From positions 90,878,753 to 90,942,752 of the forward strand of contig CM051456.1 in NCBI GenBank assembly GCA_028274465.1: 64,000 nucleotides of DNA, written 5' to 3'. Within the stretch, counting starts at the first letter, position 1, and each line of letters begins with the position of its first letter. Positions 21,702 to 32,320 of this stretch are shown here, piece by piece. Position numbers and translations under genes: made by a program. This stretch comes from Plantago ovata (Eukaryota > Streptophyta > Magnoliopsida > Lamiales > Plantaginaceae). A model generated the notes under the pieces. That model searched no databases. It was not told the origin of the DNA and was given only the letters and a program-made list of their open reading frames with translations.

Positions 21702-22553
21702 ATGCGGAGCACGAGATCTAGTGGAATTCCTCTTGTTGAACCTATTGCGGAGATTGATAGGGTATATCATCAAAGGAAGCGAGTGAGTGCTAGAGTTGAG
21801 GTAGTGGAGGAAGATTTCTCTCATTCTTTGCAGGAGATTTTTAAGCAACCGGATTCTTGGGAAGGTTTTGTGATGGCTCGCCCACTCTTGAAATCATGGG
21901 TTCAACCCAACCAGAAACGGATGAGAGGTCCGGATATTGTTCTTTCTGTTGTAACTCGTGATTTGGAGATCAAGAATCACAGGTTCCAGCAGCTCCCGAG
22001 GTTCTATGGGTTTGCTAGGGAGGATGTTATGGGGTACTTAAATGATATTGAGGATTTCATCAACAATCTTCCAAGGCCTGGAGCTGGGATTACGGATGAT
22101 GATCTGAGGATGAAGGTCTTTTCTATGGGTCTTGGAGATAAGGCAAAGGCATGGTTAGGCTCTCTGGAAGCCGGATCACTTGACACCTGGGCTAAGGTGT
22201 TTTCTGCTTTTATGGAGAAGTATTTTCCCCATACTCTTACTACCACGCTGAAGGCGCAAATCAATGGTTTCAAGCAAGAATACGATGAGACCATCTATAC
22301 TGCTCTCGAGAGGTACAAAGACCTCATGAACAAGTGCCCACACCATGGGATGGAACTCTCCGACCTTGTCCAACACTTCTACAATGGGCTCACATATGAG
22401 AGCCAACAAGTTGTGGATTTCCAATGCCGAGGAAATATCTGGGAGGAAACCGCCGAAGATGTGTGGGCGTGTTTTGAAAGGCTCGCGAAGGGATCTCAGT
22501 TCAAGGACCCAAGGGGTATGAACATGAGGCGTGTAGTTGAAGCTCCAACGTAA
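21702..22553 (+). pseudogene. Element B gag (capsid region)
   Basis: 283 codons, homologous to the A2 gag throughout (PRFYGFAREDVMGYL, GSLDTWAKVFSAFMEKYFPHT, CPHHGMELSDLVQHFYNGL). It ends at TAA 22,551-22,553. The following frame (22,560-23,858) is the same frame, so the stop splits a single gag-protease ORF. In A2 the corresponding codon region reads through, so the stop is most simply a point mutation. Programmed readthrough is possible but unsupported. Confidence 0.85.
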
Positions 22554-22559
22554 CCCGAG

Positions 22560-23858
22560 GTGCAGTTGAACGATGTGAGTGGGGATAGGTTTGAGGGCTT
22601 CGCCCATGAGATGAGGCAGGCTCTTAAGAGCTTGATGGGGCAGCCTCTATCCAATGAAGTTTGCAGGGTGTGCAAGAACTGTGGGCATGGGGCTCATATG
22701 TGTAGGTCTGATTTGGCCAATGATGGGGTTTATTGGGTGAAAGCAGGAGAAGAAGAGGTGTTTGCTGCTGAACTTGGGGAGGCTAGCTATGGGCAAGATG
22801 GTAGGAATCCTCGAGGTGGATATTGGAAGAAGGGGTTTCGAAGCAACCAAGGGTATGCACCTCAAAATCAGACCTATGGACCTAACCAAGACCGTAGTAA
22901 TCTCAACTACGGTAATGATAATTGTGAGAACCCTCCACCTAGAACCGAAGCACCTAAGTCCAAATCAACTGCTCTCTTGGACACTTTGCAAAAGATGGTT
23001 GATAATACTCAGGGGTTTATGAAGAGGTATGAGGAAGATTCAGAGAAGACGAGGAGTAGGCTCGATCAATTGGAGGCAAGTACTAGGCTTGCTCACCAAA
23101 AGATGCAAGAGCTAATAGACCGAGGAGCGAGTAGGGAGCAGGGGAAGTTGCCTAGCAATACTGAGAAGTCGATGTCCATCACTTTGGTAGAAGATCTCCC
23201 TGTGGAGATTACTATTAAGAAGGTTGCAGCGTGCAAGTGTTGCGAAAACGGTGAGCCTCCACTCGCTAAGGAGGAAGATAAGGGCCTTGGTCTTGATGTG
23301 AGTGATGAGGAGCAAGAGGATCCTGAGCCAATTCCAGATAGCTTCGATGTTAAGATCGGGGTTGGTAGTCTCGATGCTGTCCGGGCTACACTAGATATGG
23401 GATCATACTCTAATGTGCTCCCCATGAATGTGTTTGAGAAGAGTGTCCTAGGAGAGCTTGCGAAGCACAAAGCCATTGTGCAACTAGCGGATGGATCTTT
23501 TGTACGACCAGAGGGCATTGTGAAGAATGTATTGGTCAAGATTGGTGAAGCTTCTGTTTATACCAATTTCGTTATGATGCCGGCGTCTACGCTTGGGATT
23601 AGTGATGTTGTTCTCTTAAGGGGAACATTCTTAACCAAATTACGCTCTGTAATCGACATCTACAGGAGAACTTGCACCATTGAGGTGGATGGCAAGCAAC
23701 ATGTGTTGCAAGCCATATCTGATCCTAGTCCTCGCTTTAATGTTTCTCATGCTATTAACTTTTTTGGTCCTGCTGCGTATGTTATCTCACATTCTCAGGT
23801 ACTAGGTATGAGGAAGAGATCGATGAAGGGGAAGTCTAGTCGTAAGGACAAGAACTAA
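22560..23858 (+). pseudogene. Element B gag zinc knuckle and aspartic protease
   Basis: This continues the gag frame after the TAA. A CCHC zinc knuckle (CRVCKNCGHGAHMC) lies at about residues 35-48, followed by a Gly/Asn/Tyr-rich segment, a coiled-coil-like stretch (LLDTLQKMVDNTQGF to LAHQKMQELID) and a retropepsin-like domain. The catalytic motif reads LDMGSYSN where A2 has LDTGSYSN: the Asp is kept but the Thr that supports the active site is Met. A flap/terminal motif VVLLRGTFLTK replaces the usual LLGxxFL. The protease is therefore likely inactive. It ends with a basic tail. Confidence 0.82.
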
Positions 23859-24441
23859 AGAGCGAGAAGAAGTCGAGTCAGAGACTTTTTAAACAATGGC
23901 GCTTTCCGGGAGGCAACCCGGAGTTTTTATTACTTTCTTGCATTGCATACATACATCGAACACTTGTTTTTTGATAAGTTTTTGTGGTTTGTGTATTGTT
24001 TTGTGCTTATTATATTATTATATGTGTTTAAGTGCAATTTTCGAGTGTTTCAGTGAGGAAAATGTTTTGGAGTGAATATTTTGTGAGAGGGGCCGAAAAA
24101 ATTCGGCCCCCAACCTCTATAAGTGGGAGGCGGTCCGCCCCCAACTCCAGAAAGCCGCAACTCTCTGGAGCTGCGGGGCGCACCGCCCCACACCCGGGCG
24201 GTCCGCCCCACACACCCAGATACCATAAAACGTTTTTTCTCCCATTTTTCCCTCATTCTTCATCCTTCTTCTCCCTTTTACTCCCAAAAATCAAAAATTC
24301 TTCAAAAATCTTCACTCTTCCATAATTCTTCCAATTCTCCACCTAATTTTGTGTTCTTTAGCTTAAATCGAAGCCCATTACGTGCTCTTCATCTTCATCC
24401 GAACAAATTTTTTCAGACTTCATCCGATTTCCAGATCTGAG
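23859..24441 (+). promoter_or_regulatory. Promoter-like region of element B second cistron
   Basis: It starts with a CCGGGAGGCAACCCGG hairpin just after the protease stop (also present in A2 near 1,834-1,849). Then come GGGGCCGAA with TTCGGCCCC (24,089-24,110, 9-bp stem), a CTATAAGT box at 24,116-24,123, GGGGCGCACCGCCCC (24,175-24,189) and GGGCGGTCCGCCC (24,196-24,208). A CT-rich leader and a splice donor after AGATCTGAG (24,441/24,442) follow. The palindromes resemble those before the LTR TATA boxes. Promoter function is inference. Confidence 0.45.
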
Positions 24442-24987
24442 GTAACCCCTCAAGAACCCTAATTTTCGAAATTGGGGGTTTCTTGATTTTTTTGCTTCAA
24501 TTAAGCTTATATGATGTATGGGGTTACTTGTTTGTGTGATTATTACATGATTTCTCTATCAATTGCATGCTCAATTTCGTTGGAATGGTTGAATTGGGGC
24601 TTTTGCTCAATTAGGATTTCTAAGTCTTGATTGCATTGTTTTGATTCATTCATGCCTATTTAAATACGAGCAACTTGATATGATGACTATAGACTATTGG
24701 GTGGAACACTTGATTGGGTAGATTGTGAGATTTTTGGTGATTTTTGATACTATGGTATGCATGTTGCCTTATGAATTGAGGTTATTCCTTGTCTAGCATG
24801 AGCTTTGATTATGATATAGTACATGATTGTGATTAATTGCATGATTGTTCTTAGCATAGGTAGCTAGACTAGAACATGGGGTAAGGCAGTAGAGTTGGTC
24901 GAAGTTGACACTCGTTTGCTTGCACACATTGCATTTGCATAGCATATCGTTTTTGTTGAGTACAAGGTACTAATTGCTGCATTTCAG
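24442..24987 (+). other. Predicted leader intron of B second cistron
   Basis: GTAACC opens and TGCTGCATTTCAG closes a 546-bp AT-rich interval without coding potential. The donor context AGATCTGAGGTA is identical to A2, and both acceptors are followed by GTACCAT. A start codon (ATG at 24,993) follows the acceptor by five bases. Confidence 0.55.
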
Positions 24988-24992
24988 GTACC

Positions 24993-25962
24993 ATGGTTCG
25001 AGACAAGAAGAAAGCAGGGGCATCCAAGAGAAAGAAAGTCAAGGGAGCAGCCTCGAGCTCCCGAGCTAGTGGAGCCTATGAACCATCGCTCCAGGAAATC
25101 TCTATTAAGCTGGACCTTGAGGAGGAAGCTGCCTCAGCTAAGCCCCGCTTCATAGTCCGAGACTGAAAAATCCAAATCCTAGCAAGCCATGCTAACACAC
25201 CGGCGTGCCGATGCTCTACAGCTTGGAGGGAAGAAGGAACTAGAAATGGTACACCTCCAACCGTTTCCAGGGGTATGATGTATCACTTCTTCAAGAATTC
25301 TACGTAGGATACACAGACCGCAGAGACATGGGGGGTATCCCGGTATGGAACACACTAGTGTCGTGGACCCTGTAGACGATTTCAGATTTCATCCATTTGG
25401 GGGAACCGGAGTTCACCGGGAGTGCACATGCATACAGGTACTCGTGGGCCAGTCGGGTGATTGACCACAGCGTTACACAGATGATTTGCCACCGGGATTA
25501 TGTGTACCCATATGGCAACAGACCGGAGCGACTGAACAGAAGGGAACTCAACCTTGAGGCTAGGACGGCTATGAAGTTCATCATAGCCAATCTCATTCCT
25601 CGGTCCAATGATACTTCGATTCAGCCAGGGTAAGCAGAGCTTATCTACTGTCTTTTGGGTCGGCATAACATAGACATCGGCAACATCATCTATGAAGAGT
25701 ATGAGAGGAATTGGAACAAAAAGAGGAAGCCCTTTGTCTTTCCCTGCCTGATCACCGCCTACTGCAGATACCACGGTGTAGAGGGTATTGACGAGACCGG
25801 CTCAGTCACCTCGACCTTGACTCCAGCATCTATCACTGAGCAGGAGCATAGGTTCCGACAGACCATACCTTCAGCTGCCGCCGCCGATGACTCACCACCT
25901 TCCTCACCGAGTGATGAGGATGACATGGAGACAGATGATCGGGACCATATTCCCGACCCTAT
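24993..25962 (+). pseudogene. Second cistron of element B (plant transposon-associated protein)
   Basis: It begins MVRDKKKAGASKRKKVKG, a basic possible nuclear-localisation start, runs 57 codons to TGA, then loses frame. A second frame (25,397-25,962) is continuous apart from one TAA at 25,631-25,633 and carries a conserved-looking domain (YSWASRVIDHSVTQMICH, ARTAMKFIIANLIPRSND, LLGRHNIDIGNIIYEEYE) followed by a Ser/Pro/Asp-rich acidic tail. It resembles the 'putative plant transposon protein' family found next to gag in plant gypsy elements; function unknown. It is cut by the LTR of element C within codons for a DPI sequence. Confidence 0.6.
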
Positions 25963-27162
25963 TGATGAATGTGTATTTTACAATTTCATTTGAGTCTTTT
26001 TCACCTATTTTAGCTATCCTCTATGTTAATTTAGCTATATTTTAGTGCATTTTATTAGAATAGTGTCACGTTTCTCTTTAGTTTGTATTTTTTACAGGTT
26101 TTGGTTGAAAAATGAGGTTTTCCGGGCAATTATATTGAAGTAGACAAGGAATTGGTGTTCCGAAGGCCTAATTGGAGTATCTGAAAGATTCTGGATAGGA
26201 TTTGAAGTCTAGGGGTCGAGTTTGAAGGCTAAAAGGTCACTAGAAGGCAAAAACTGAGTCCGAAAAGGGGAAGAAATCCAAAAACGCGTCGAAAACGCGT
26301 ATCTGGCCGAAAATACTCCAGCGCGAGTCGCCCGGGACGTGGGCGAATCGCCCCACACCAGGCGAATCGCCCGGTGTGTGGGGCCCTTCGCCCCACACCT
26401 CCCGAATACCTATATATAGTTGCTCAGTTTTCTCCGTTTTTCATACTTTTCCACACCTTTTCTCTCACCTTTCTCAGTAGTTTTAGGTAGGAATTCTCCA
26501 GAGCCTGTTCTGAGGGTTCTTAGCTTAGGAGATACTTTTTCTTAGCGTTTTGGAGCTTGTAAGATCGCGATTCTTCGGAGAGTGACAACCTTCGGTAACA
26601 TTGTATCTTACATTTTTTCTATTTATATTTATATATCTTTCATCATGTTTTCATTCATTCGTGGTATGATTTCTGTTGATTGCATGACATCTATGAGTAG
26701 CTAAACTTCTCGTTGGTGATAGTATGTGATTTCTTAGCGAAGGGTTAATAATTATGCTAATGGCTATATCGCGCATTATACCTAGAGTTATTGCTTTATT
26801 TCTTTGATCTATCTAAATCTCTATCTTCGTAGTGTTGAATAATTACGGAACACAATTGGACAATTCATTGATCAAAGATCTCCATGCAAAACCGGGGAAT
26901 TTATGCATGATTATTAACCTGCTATGCTTTGAATGACCATACTATCACCAATCTCCATTATCTGCTAAGAAAAACCTTTGCTAAGTCGTCTGTTGATTTA
27001 TATTCTTAAGTTAGATTAGATAAAGCTAGTTATAGTCCTTAGAGATCGACATTCGAGGTTATTCTACTGCTACACTACGGTTTTTGTTGTAGTTGTGAAT
27101 TGCCTTTGGCTAAATACAAATTTATTTGATTAATTAGAATATGACAAATTCGATGTTCATCA
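25963..27162 (+). repeat. 5' LTR of element C
   Basis: A 1,200-bp LTR from TGATGAATG to GTTCATCA. Palindromes GGGCGAATCGCCC (26,341-26,353), GGCGAATCGCC (26,361-26,371) and a 9-bp stem GTGTGGGGC/GCCCCACAC (26,376-26,398) lie upstream of a CTATATATAG box at about 26,410-26,419. It is the same LTR type as A. Confidence 0.92.
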
Positions 27163-27165
27163 AAT

Positions 27166-27183
27166 TGGCGCCGTTGCCGGGGA
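27166..27183 (+). other. Primer binding site of C
   Basis: TGGCGCCGTTGCCGGGGA, an exact match to the complement of plant tRNA-Asp (GUC), three bases after the LTR. Confidence 0.92.
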
Positions 27184-27397
27184 CTATACTCCTTTTTTCT
27201 GTTTAGCTTTTTTATATTTTCAGCATTCAGTTCCCAGAACAGCTCTCGGATTGTCTCTCAGAAATTTTCACTTTCTTACCCTATTTATTTCCTCCTATCT
27301 TCTTCAGTAAATTCATCTAATCTGATCTTGGTTACCTTGCATGTTTGTGCTCTCGAAATTTTTGGTTATATTACGCTAATAGAATTAATTTTTAGTT

Positions 27398-28372
27398 TTG
27401 AGTTACTCTTACTACAGAAATACAGGTATGATGTCCATGCGCGCTCGCATGACACCCCAATTCTCGCAGGTGAGGAGAGGATCATCCGTATACGTGGAAG
27501 ATGAGTTAAGGAGGTATGAGGTGACGGAGTCCATGGTGAGGTACTTACCAAGGTACGAAGATGGAGTAGGGGTGGACCCATGGAGTTTCATTCGATCCTA
27601 TGAGGAGGAAATAGAAAGAATTCCAGCAGAAGGGTTTACTAAGGACCAATTGTGCAGGAAATTATTTTCTTTTGCCCTTGGGTATGAGCCGAAGCGTTGG
27701 ATTGCAAGGTTAGAACCAGGATCGCTGAAAACTTGGGGCCAAGTAGTAGAGGAGTTCTTGGCGCGGTTCATGCCTTATCATGAGACGATTGCCTTACGTG
27801 ATAGGATCCAATATTTCGAGCAAGGAGAGTATGAGCAGTTTTGTGACGCCTACGAACGTTTTGAGATGTATAAACGTGAGTGCCCCCATCACCGTTTCGA
27901 AGATGGGGAGTTGATTTGGTGCTTCGTTGGTGGACTTCGTGAAGAGGAACGACTTAGAGTGGATAGGTTGAGCGGCGGTCTTGGAGAATGTACGGTCGAC
28001 GAGGCAGAAGAAGTCCTCCGTAAGTACGCTAGAGGTTCAACACAATCTGATGAGGTAATACCAATTCACATCACCGGAAAGGAAGTAGATCGAGGTGAAG
28101 CAGGAAGCTCATCCGAGGAGTATTTTGAAGTCGAAGAAATCAGTGAGGGAGATGAAATTGCACATGCCGAGCAAGTTGAAGATGACCTTCGTATAGCAAA
28201 AGTTGTTGAAGAAGTTGAAGTAACTGAGCATCTTACGGAAAAATTCAGCTTCTTAAAATGTGCGGAAGTAGAAGAGGTTCGAAAACTTGAAGCGGAGAAA
28301 GGATTAGAAGGCGACGCCCCCTGGAGGTGGGGGGCGATTCGCCCAGCATGGGGGGCGAACCGCCTCCCATGA
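27398..28372 (+). CDS. Element C gag
   Basis: A 324-codon frame. Residues about 50-200 show the gypsy Gag capsid layout (VDPWSFIRSYEEEI, GSLKTWGQVVEEFLARFMP, FCDAYERFEMYKRECPHH, LIWCFVGGL), matching A and B in pattern but not closely in sequence. The C-terminal third is acidic. There is no zinc knuckle and no protease. The last residues read through a GC palindrome pair (28,332-28,344 and 28,354-28,364) and stop at 28,372. The natural start may be the Met at 27,428 or 27,431 rather than the alternative codon at 27,398. Confidence 0.75.
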   Translation: MSYSYYRNTGMMSMRARMTPQFSQVRRGSSVYVEDELRRYEVTESMVRYLPRYEDGVGVDPWSFIRSYEEEIERIPAEGFTKDQLCRKLFSFALGYEPKRWIARLEPGSLKTWGQVVEEFLARFMPYHETIALRDRIQYFEQGEYEQFCDAYERFEMYKRECPHHRFEDGELIWCFVGGLREEERLRVDRLSGGLGECTVDEAEEVLRKYARGSTQSDEVIPIHITGKEVDRGEAGSSSEEYFEVEEISEGDEIAHAEQVEDDLRIAKVVEEVEVTEHLTEKFSFLKCAEVEEVRKLEAEKGLEGDAPWRWGAIRPAWGANRLP

Positions 28373-28779
28373 CCAGTGAGCTAGGGGACGGTTCTGGGGA
28401 GCTAGACGACCCCAGCTCCCCTGTTTCTTTACTCACAGACATTCGCATCAATCCAAAGCCACTTCCTTCCGTTACTACTGAGGTTCTTGAGTACAAAGAG
28501 GTGAATCTGCTCCTCCGAGATGGAAAGCTTGATAAGCAGGATACACAGGAGTCACCACTAAGCAAGCACCTCGATGAAGTCAAAGTGAATGTCCTCCTAC
28601 TGATGAAGTCTTTATTGGATATGCCTGCAAAGCAAACCAGTCCATTCACCATGGTGAGATCTTTGAAGCTTCCTAGGTCTCTTTGCTACATCGGACCAAG
28701 AGAATGGCGGCCACCGTGGGGAGGTACTCTTGAGTCCATTCTTGAATACTCAGCCGACCGAGGCCAAACCGTTCGGTAA
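28373..28779 (+). pseudogene. Frame-shifted continuation of element C gag
   Basis: An open frame overlapping the gag end (from 28,327) and running to TAA at 28,779 continues with an acidic, Ser/Pro-rich stretch and ends PREWRPPWGGTLESILEY. It is most simply the rest of the gag ORF, displaced by a frameshift at the GC palindromes. I recognise no domain. Confidence 0.4.
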
Positions 28780-30270
28780 CATCTAGTATCATTTTTTATT
28801 TACTCATTCTCTTTTGCTAGGGACTAGCTTAAGTTTCATGAGGGGGATGGGATGTGAACCATGATGTTAAGTATTGTTTGGCTTTGTGATGTTGAGTATG
28901 GTATCTTGTTTTTTTGTTCATTTGCATTTGCACGTTTACTGCTTTCTTAGTTTTTAGTTGCATACACTACATTCATCCTAGGATAGTCTTGCATGTTTTA
29001 TGTGGAGTTTATTGTCAAATTTTTTGAACTTTTTTATTGGGTAGATCAACTAATTATGCCATTAATCATATGCTTCATCTCTATGAATTTGTTTGAGGTT
29101 TTTTTCGCTTGGCTTGTCACATTTATGTATTGTACTTAGTTAAGCTTGGTAGTCTCGACATCACTTAGTGGTGTTTTCTCTACTGCGGTTCACGAAGGCC
29201 TTTATAATAGGATGATGCATGTTAGGGTCTTATGGTTGTTTTCCCGAGTAATTATGTACCTAAGAGGCAACAAGTCTTCACATTGCTTTGAGATTGCTAA
29301 ATGCCTAGGAAGGAGGTAGTGTGAGATTGTGTGATCCTTTGTTTGCAAACCTATTCTTTCGAATAGGTTTGGGGAGGGGGTTACGCCATCATTAGACTTG
29401 TTTTTTGTTTTTCAATATTGTGTTGTGAGTTTATTTTCCCTTGTTTGTAAATTTGTACTCCAACCTATTCTTTCGAATAGGTTTGGGGAGGTTGTTTGTG
29501 CGTCATTTTTTTTTCTCTTTTTCATTGTGCTACTGCTGGCTAAAAAAATCGAAAAAAAGAGAGAAAAAGAAAAATTCCAAAAAAAAAGAAAAAAAAACTG
29601 GAAAAGAAAAAATGAAAAAAAAAAAAGAAAAGACCCCGAAAAAGAAAAGAAGGGTCCAAAAAAAAAAAAGAAAGCCAAAAAGCAGTTTAGCAAAGTTTTG
29701 TGTCTCATTTTCCAATTCTTGTAATGTTCGTAATCGTGTTGTAATTTTCTATCTTTTCTTTTTGTTTGAGTGTCATCTGTTCTAGACCACCCTCGTCCTG
29801 CCATTCAGGAAGTGGTGAATAGCTTAAGACTTTGCTTGAGAGATGGGTAGAATAGGGGAGTGTTATCTTTTTAGGGAACCCTCCTTCGTTTGATGAGAGC
29901 CAGTATTGGTTCGGCCTCTTTGAGGAAAAGTCTTAACTTGGTGAACAGTAGTAAGTCCTCAATTTCATAGGCACGGGACAACCATTCGTATTTTAACATG
30001 TTTCATTACGTCGTCACTGACTAGGTCCAGGTAGAGAATGTTACGAGAGACTATCTTGTCTTGACATAAGTACTTATGTGAATGTGTATGAGTTAATCGA
30101 GGCATTCTTCAACCTATATTCATGTTATGATTTGTATGGTTTTTGTTCATATGTTTTTGATAGATTCGATAGATTAGTTCATTTCATTTGGCATGAGACT
30201 CCATTTTTTGTGTTGCATTGTTTTTTGCATTAGAGTCTAGCTTAGTTGCTTGAGGACAAGCAAAGGTTCG
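28780..30270 (+). other. Non-coding interior of element C
   Basis: No supportable gene. Two copies of a perfect hairpin (AACCTATTC, loop TTTC, GAATAGGTT) lie at 29,350-29,371 and 29,462-29,483, each followed by TTGGGGAG. A purine-rich low-complexity block (29,540-29,690) gives long Lys- or Phe-rich open frames that are not genes. It ends in the TTGAGGACAAGCAAAGG stretch common just before gypsy polypurine tracts. Confidence 0.7.
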
Positions 30271-30282
30271 ATTTGGGGAGTT
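30271..30282 (+). other. Polypurine tract of C
   Basis: ATTTGGGGAGTT lies immediately before the LTR start TGATGAATG. Confidence 0.75.
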
Positions 30283-31400
30283 TGATGAATGTGTATTTTA
30301 CACATTCATTTGAGTCTTTTTCACCTATTTTAGCTATCCTCTATTTTAATTTAGCTATATTTTAGTGCATTTTATTAGAATAGTGTCACGTTTCCCTTTA
30401 GTTTGTATTTTACAGGTTTTGGTTGAAAAACGAGGTTTTCCGGGCAATTATATTGAAGTAGACAAGGAATTGGTGTTCCGAAGGCCTAATTGGAGTATCT
30501 TAAAGATTCCGGATAGGATTTGAAGTCTAGGGGTTGAGTCTGAAGGCTAAAAGGTCACTAGAAGGCAAAAACCGAGTCCGAAAAGGGGAAGAAATCCAAA
30601 AACGCGTCGAAGATGCATATCTGGCCGAAAAATACTCCCGGGAGAGTCGCCCGGGACGTGGGGCGAATCGCCCGACACCAGGCGAATCGCCCGGTGTGTG
30701 GGGCCCTTCGCCCCACACCACCCGAATACATATATATAGTTGCTCAGTTTTCTCCATTTTTCATACTTTCCCAGACCTTTTCTCTCACCTTTCTCAGTAG
30801 TTTTAGGTAGGAATTCTCCAGAGCCTGTTCTGGGGGTTCTTAGTTTAGGAGATACTTTTTCTTAGCGTTTTGGAGCTTGTAAGATCGCGATTCTTCGGAG
30901 ATTGACAACATTCGGTAACATTGTATCTTACAGTTTTTCTATTTATATTTATATATCTTTCATCATGTTTTCATTCATTCGTGGTATGATTTCTGTTGAT
31001 TGCATGACATCTATGAGTAGCTAAACTTCTCGTTGGTGATAGTATGTGATTTCTTAGCGAAGGGTTAATAATTATGCTAATGGCTATATCGCGCATTATA
31101 CCTAGAGTTATTGCTTTATTTCTTTGATATATCTAAATCTCTATCTTCGTAGTGTTGAATAATTACGGAACACAATTGGACAATTCATTGATCAAAGATC
31201 TCCATGCAAAACCGGAGAATTTATGCATGATTATTAACCTGCTATGCTTTGAATGACCATACTATCACCAATCTCCATTATCTGCTAAGAAAAACCTTTG
31301 CTAAGTCGTCTGTTGATTTATATTCTTAAGTTAGATTAGATAAAGCTAGTTATAGTCCTTAGAGATCGACACTCGAGGTTATTCTACTACTACACTACGG
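30283..31400 (+). repeat. 3' LTR of element C, truncated
   Basis: 1,118 bp colinear with the 5' LTR, stopping within CACTACGG and lacking the last 82 bp. The next base belongs to an unrelated repeat. Elements B and G also fail to resume after this point, so 31,400 is a rearrangement breakpoint rather than a normal end. Confidence 0.9.
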
Positions 31401-31500
31401 GCTCGAGAAAATGCCGCCGGTCAGAAACGGACCGGGAAGATCCGGCCCGGGCCCGAGAACATGCCGTCGGTCAGAAACGGACCGGGAAGGTCCGGCCCGG
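31401..31500 (+). repeat. Two tandem 50-bp GC-rich units at outer end of left inverted arm
   Basis: Two near-identical units share CGGTCAGAAACGGACCGGGA and CCGGCCCGG. The right arm has a single diverged unit at about 55,525-55,580 in the opposite orientation. This marks the shared outer end of the inverted repeat. Confidence 0.7.
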
Positions 31501-32320
31501 ATTCATATCCCATCTTTGCATCTAATTAAAAAAATAATAATTTTAATGTTGGATGTGGGATTTGAACCCAAGCCACCACAGTGGAAGTCAGCTTACTTAA
31601 CCAACAGGAGAAATGGAGAATGTTCCAATTTGGTTGAATTGATGATGTTATAAATTTAAGTAATGTATTTTGTATAATGTAAACATTTAACATTTAATTT
31701 GCATTTCACTTTATATTCTTAATCTTAAACTACAATAAATTATTTCTCATTGTTTTTTTACTCTGGTTGATTGACCAACGGAATTACTCATTATTCTAAC
31801 CTGAACAATGTCCATCCTTACCCTATGACTCACATGATGACTAGTTTGTAAACGTGTTGTTTAGTTGATTTATTATTTATGAATTTTTCTACATTTATAT
31901 TAAATAATAAACTAATTGACACTAAGAACGGACAAAACAACATATATCATGACTTGTTACGTATATGAGGCTACTAAGTTGCTTCTATAATTGTGATAGA
32001 GTTAAGACAATGTAAGTTGCTATCTATGAGTCTGAAGGTTTGACTCATTTTATAGTAAATGTTTCATTGGAAAAGATTAATGCACTTATTCATTATCTCG
32101 TATCTCAGTGATTGTTATCATTTGTTAGTTTGTTGAGCATCCATTTATGTCCTTCCTCAACCTCCTAAAGATACTTTGGAGTCATGAGTCTATGAGATGA
32201 GCTTTGTTTAATTTGTATTTTAGAATTTGTTGTGGACTTGTTCGGAGTGGGCTTTATTCGTACTTGCTAAAGAGATATGAGATACCCATCGAGTGTGTGG
32301 TCTTGAGTTGAGTTAATTGG

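Larger units (their letters stand above)
20498..25962 (+). mobile_element. Element B: Ty3/gypsy-type, gag-protease plus second cistron
   Basis: The order is 5' LTR, tRNA-Asp-like primer site, gag, protease, internal promoter-like region, intron and second cistron, then interruption by element C at 25,962. As in A2, no RT or integrase follows protease; instead a separate cistron begins about 1.1 kb downstream. It inserted in the LTR of element G. Its 3' part does not reappear after element C. Confidence 0.85.
25963..31400 (+). mobile_element. Element C: non-autonomous Ty3/gypsy with gag only
   Basis: 5' LTR (25,963-27,162), tRNA-Asp primer site, a gag ORF, about 1.5 kb without coding capacity, polypurine tract and a 3' LTR cut short at 31,400. 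No protease, RT or integrase is present between complete LTR starts, so the element depended on another element for movement. About 30 differences over the shared 1.1 kb of the LTRs (by eye) make it younger than D1 but older than E. Confidence 0.9.

Noticed and set aside
29398..29804. Lys-rich and Phe-rich ORFs of 108-130 codons
   Set aside because: Purine-run low complexity in the non-coding part of element C; present on both strands.
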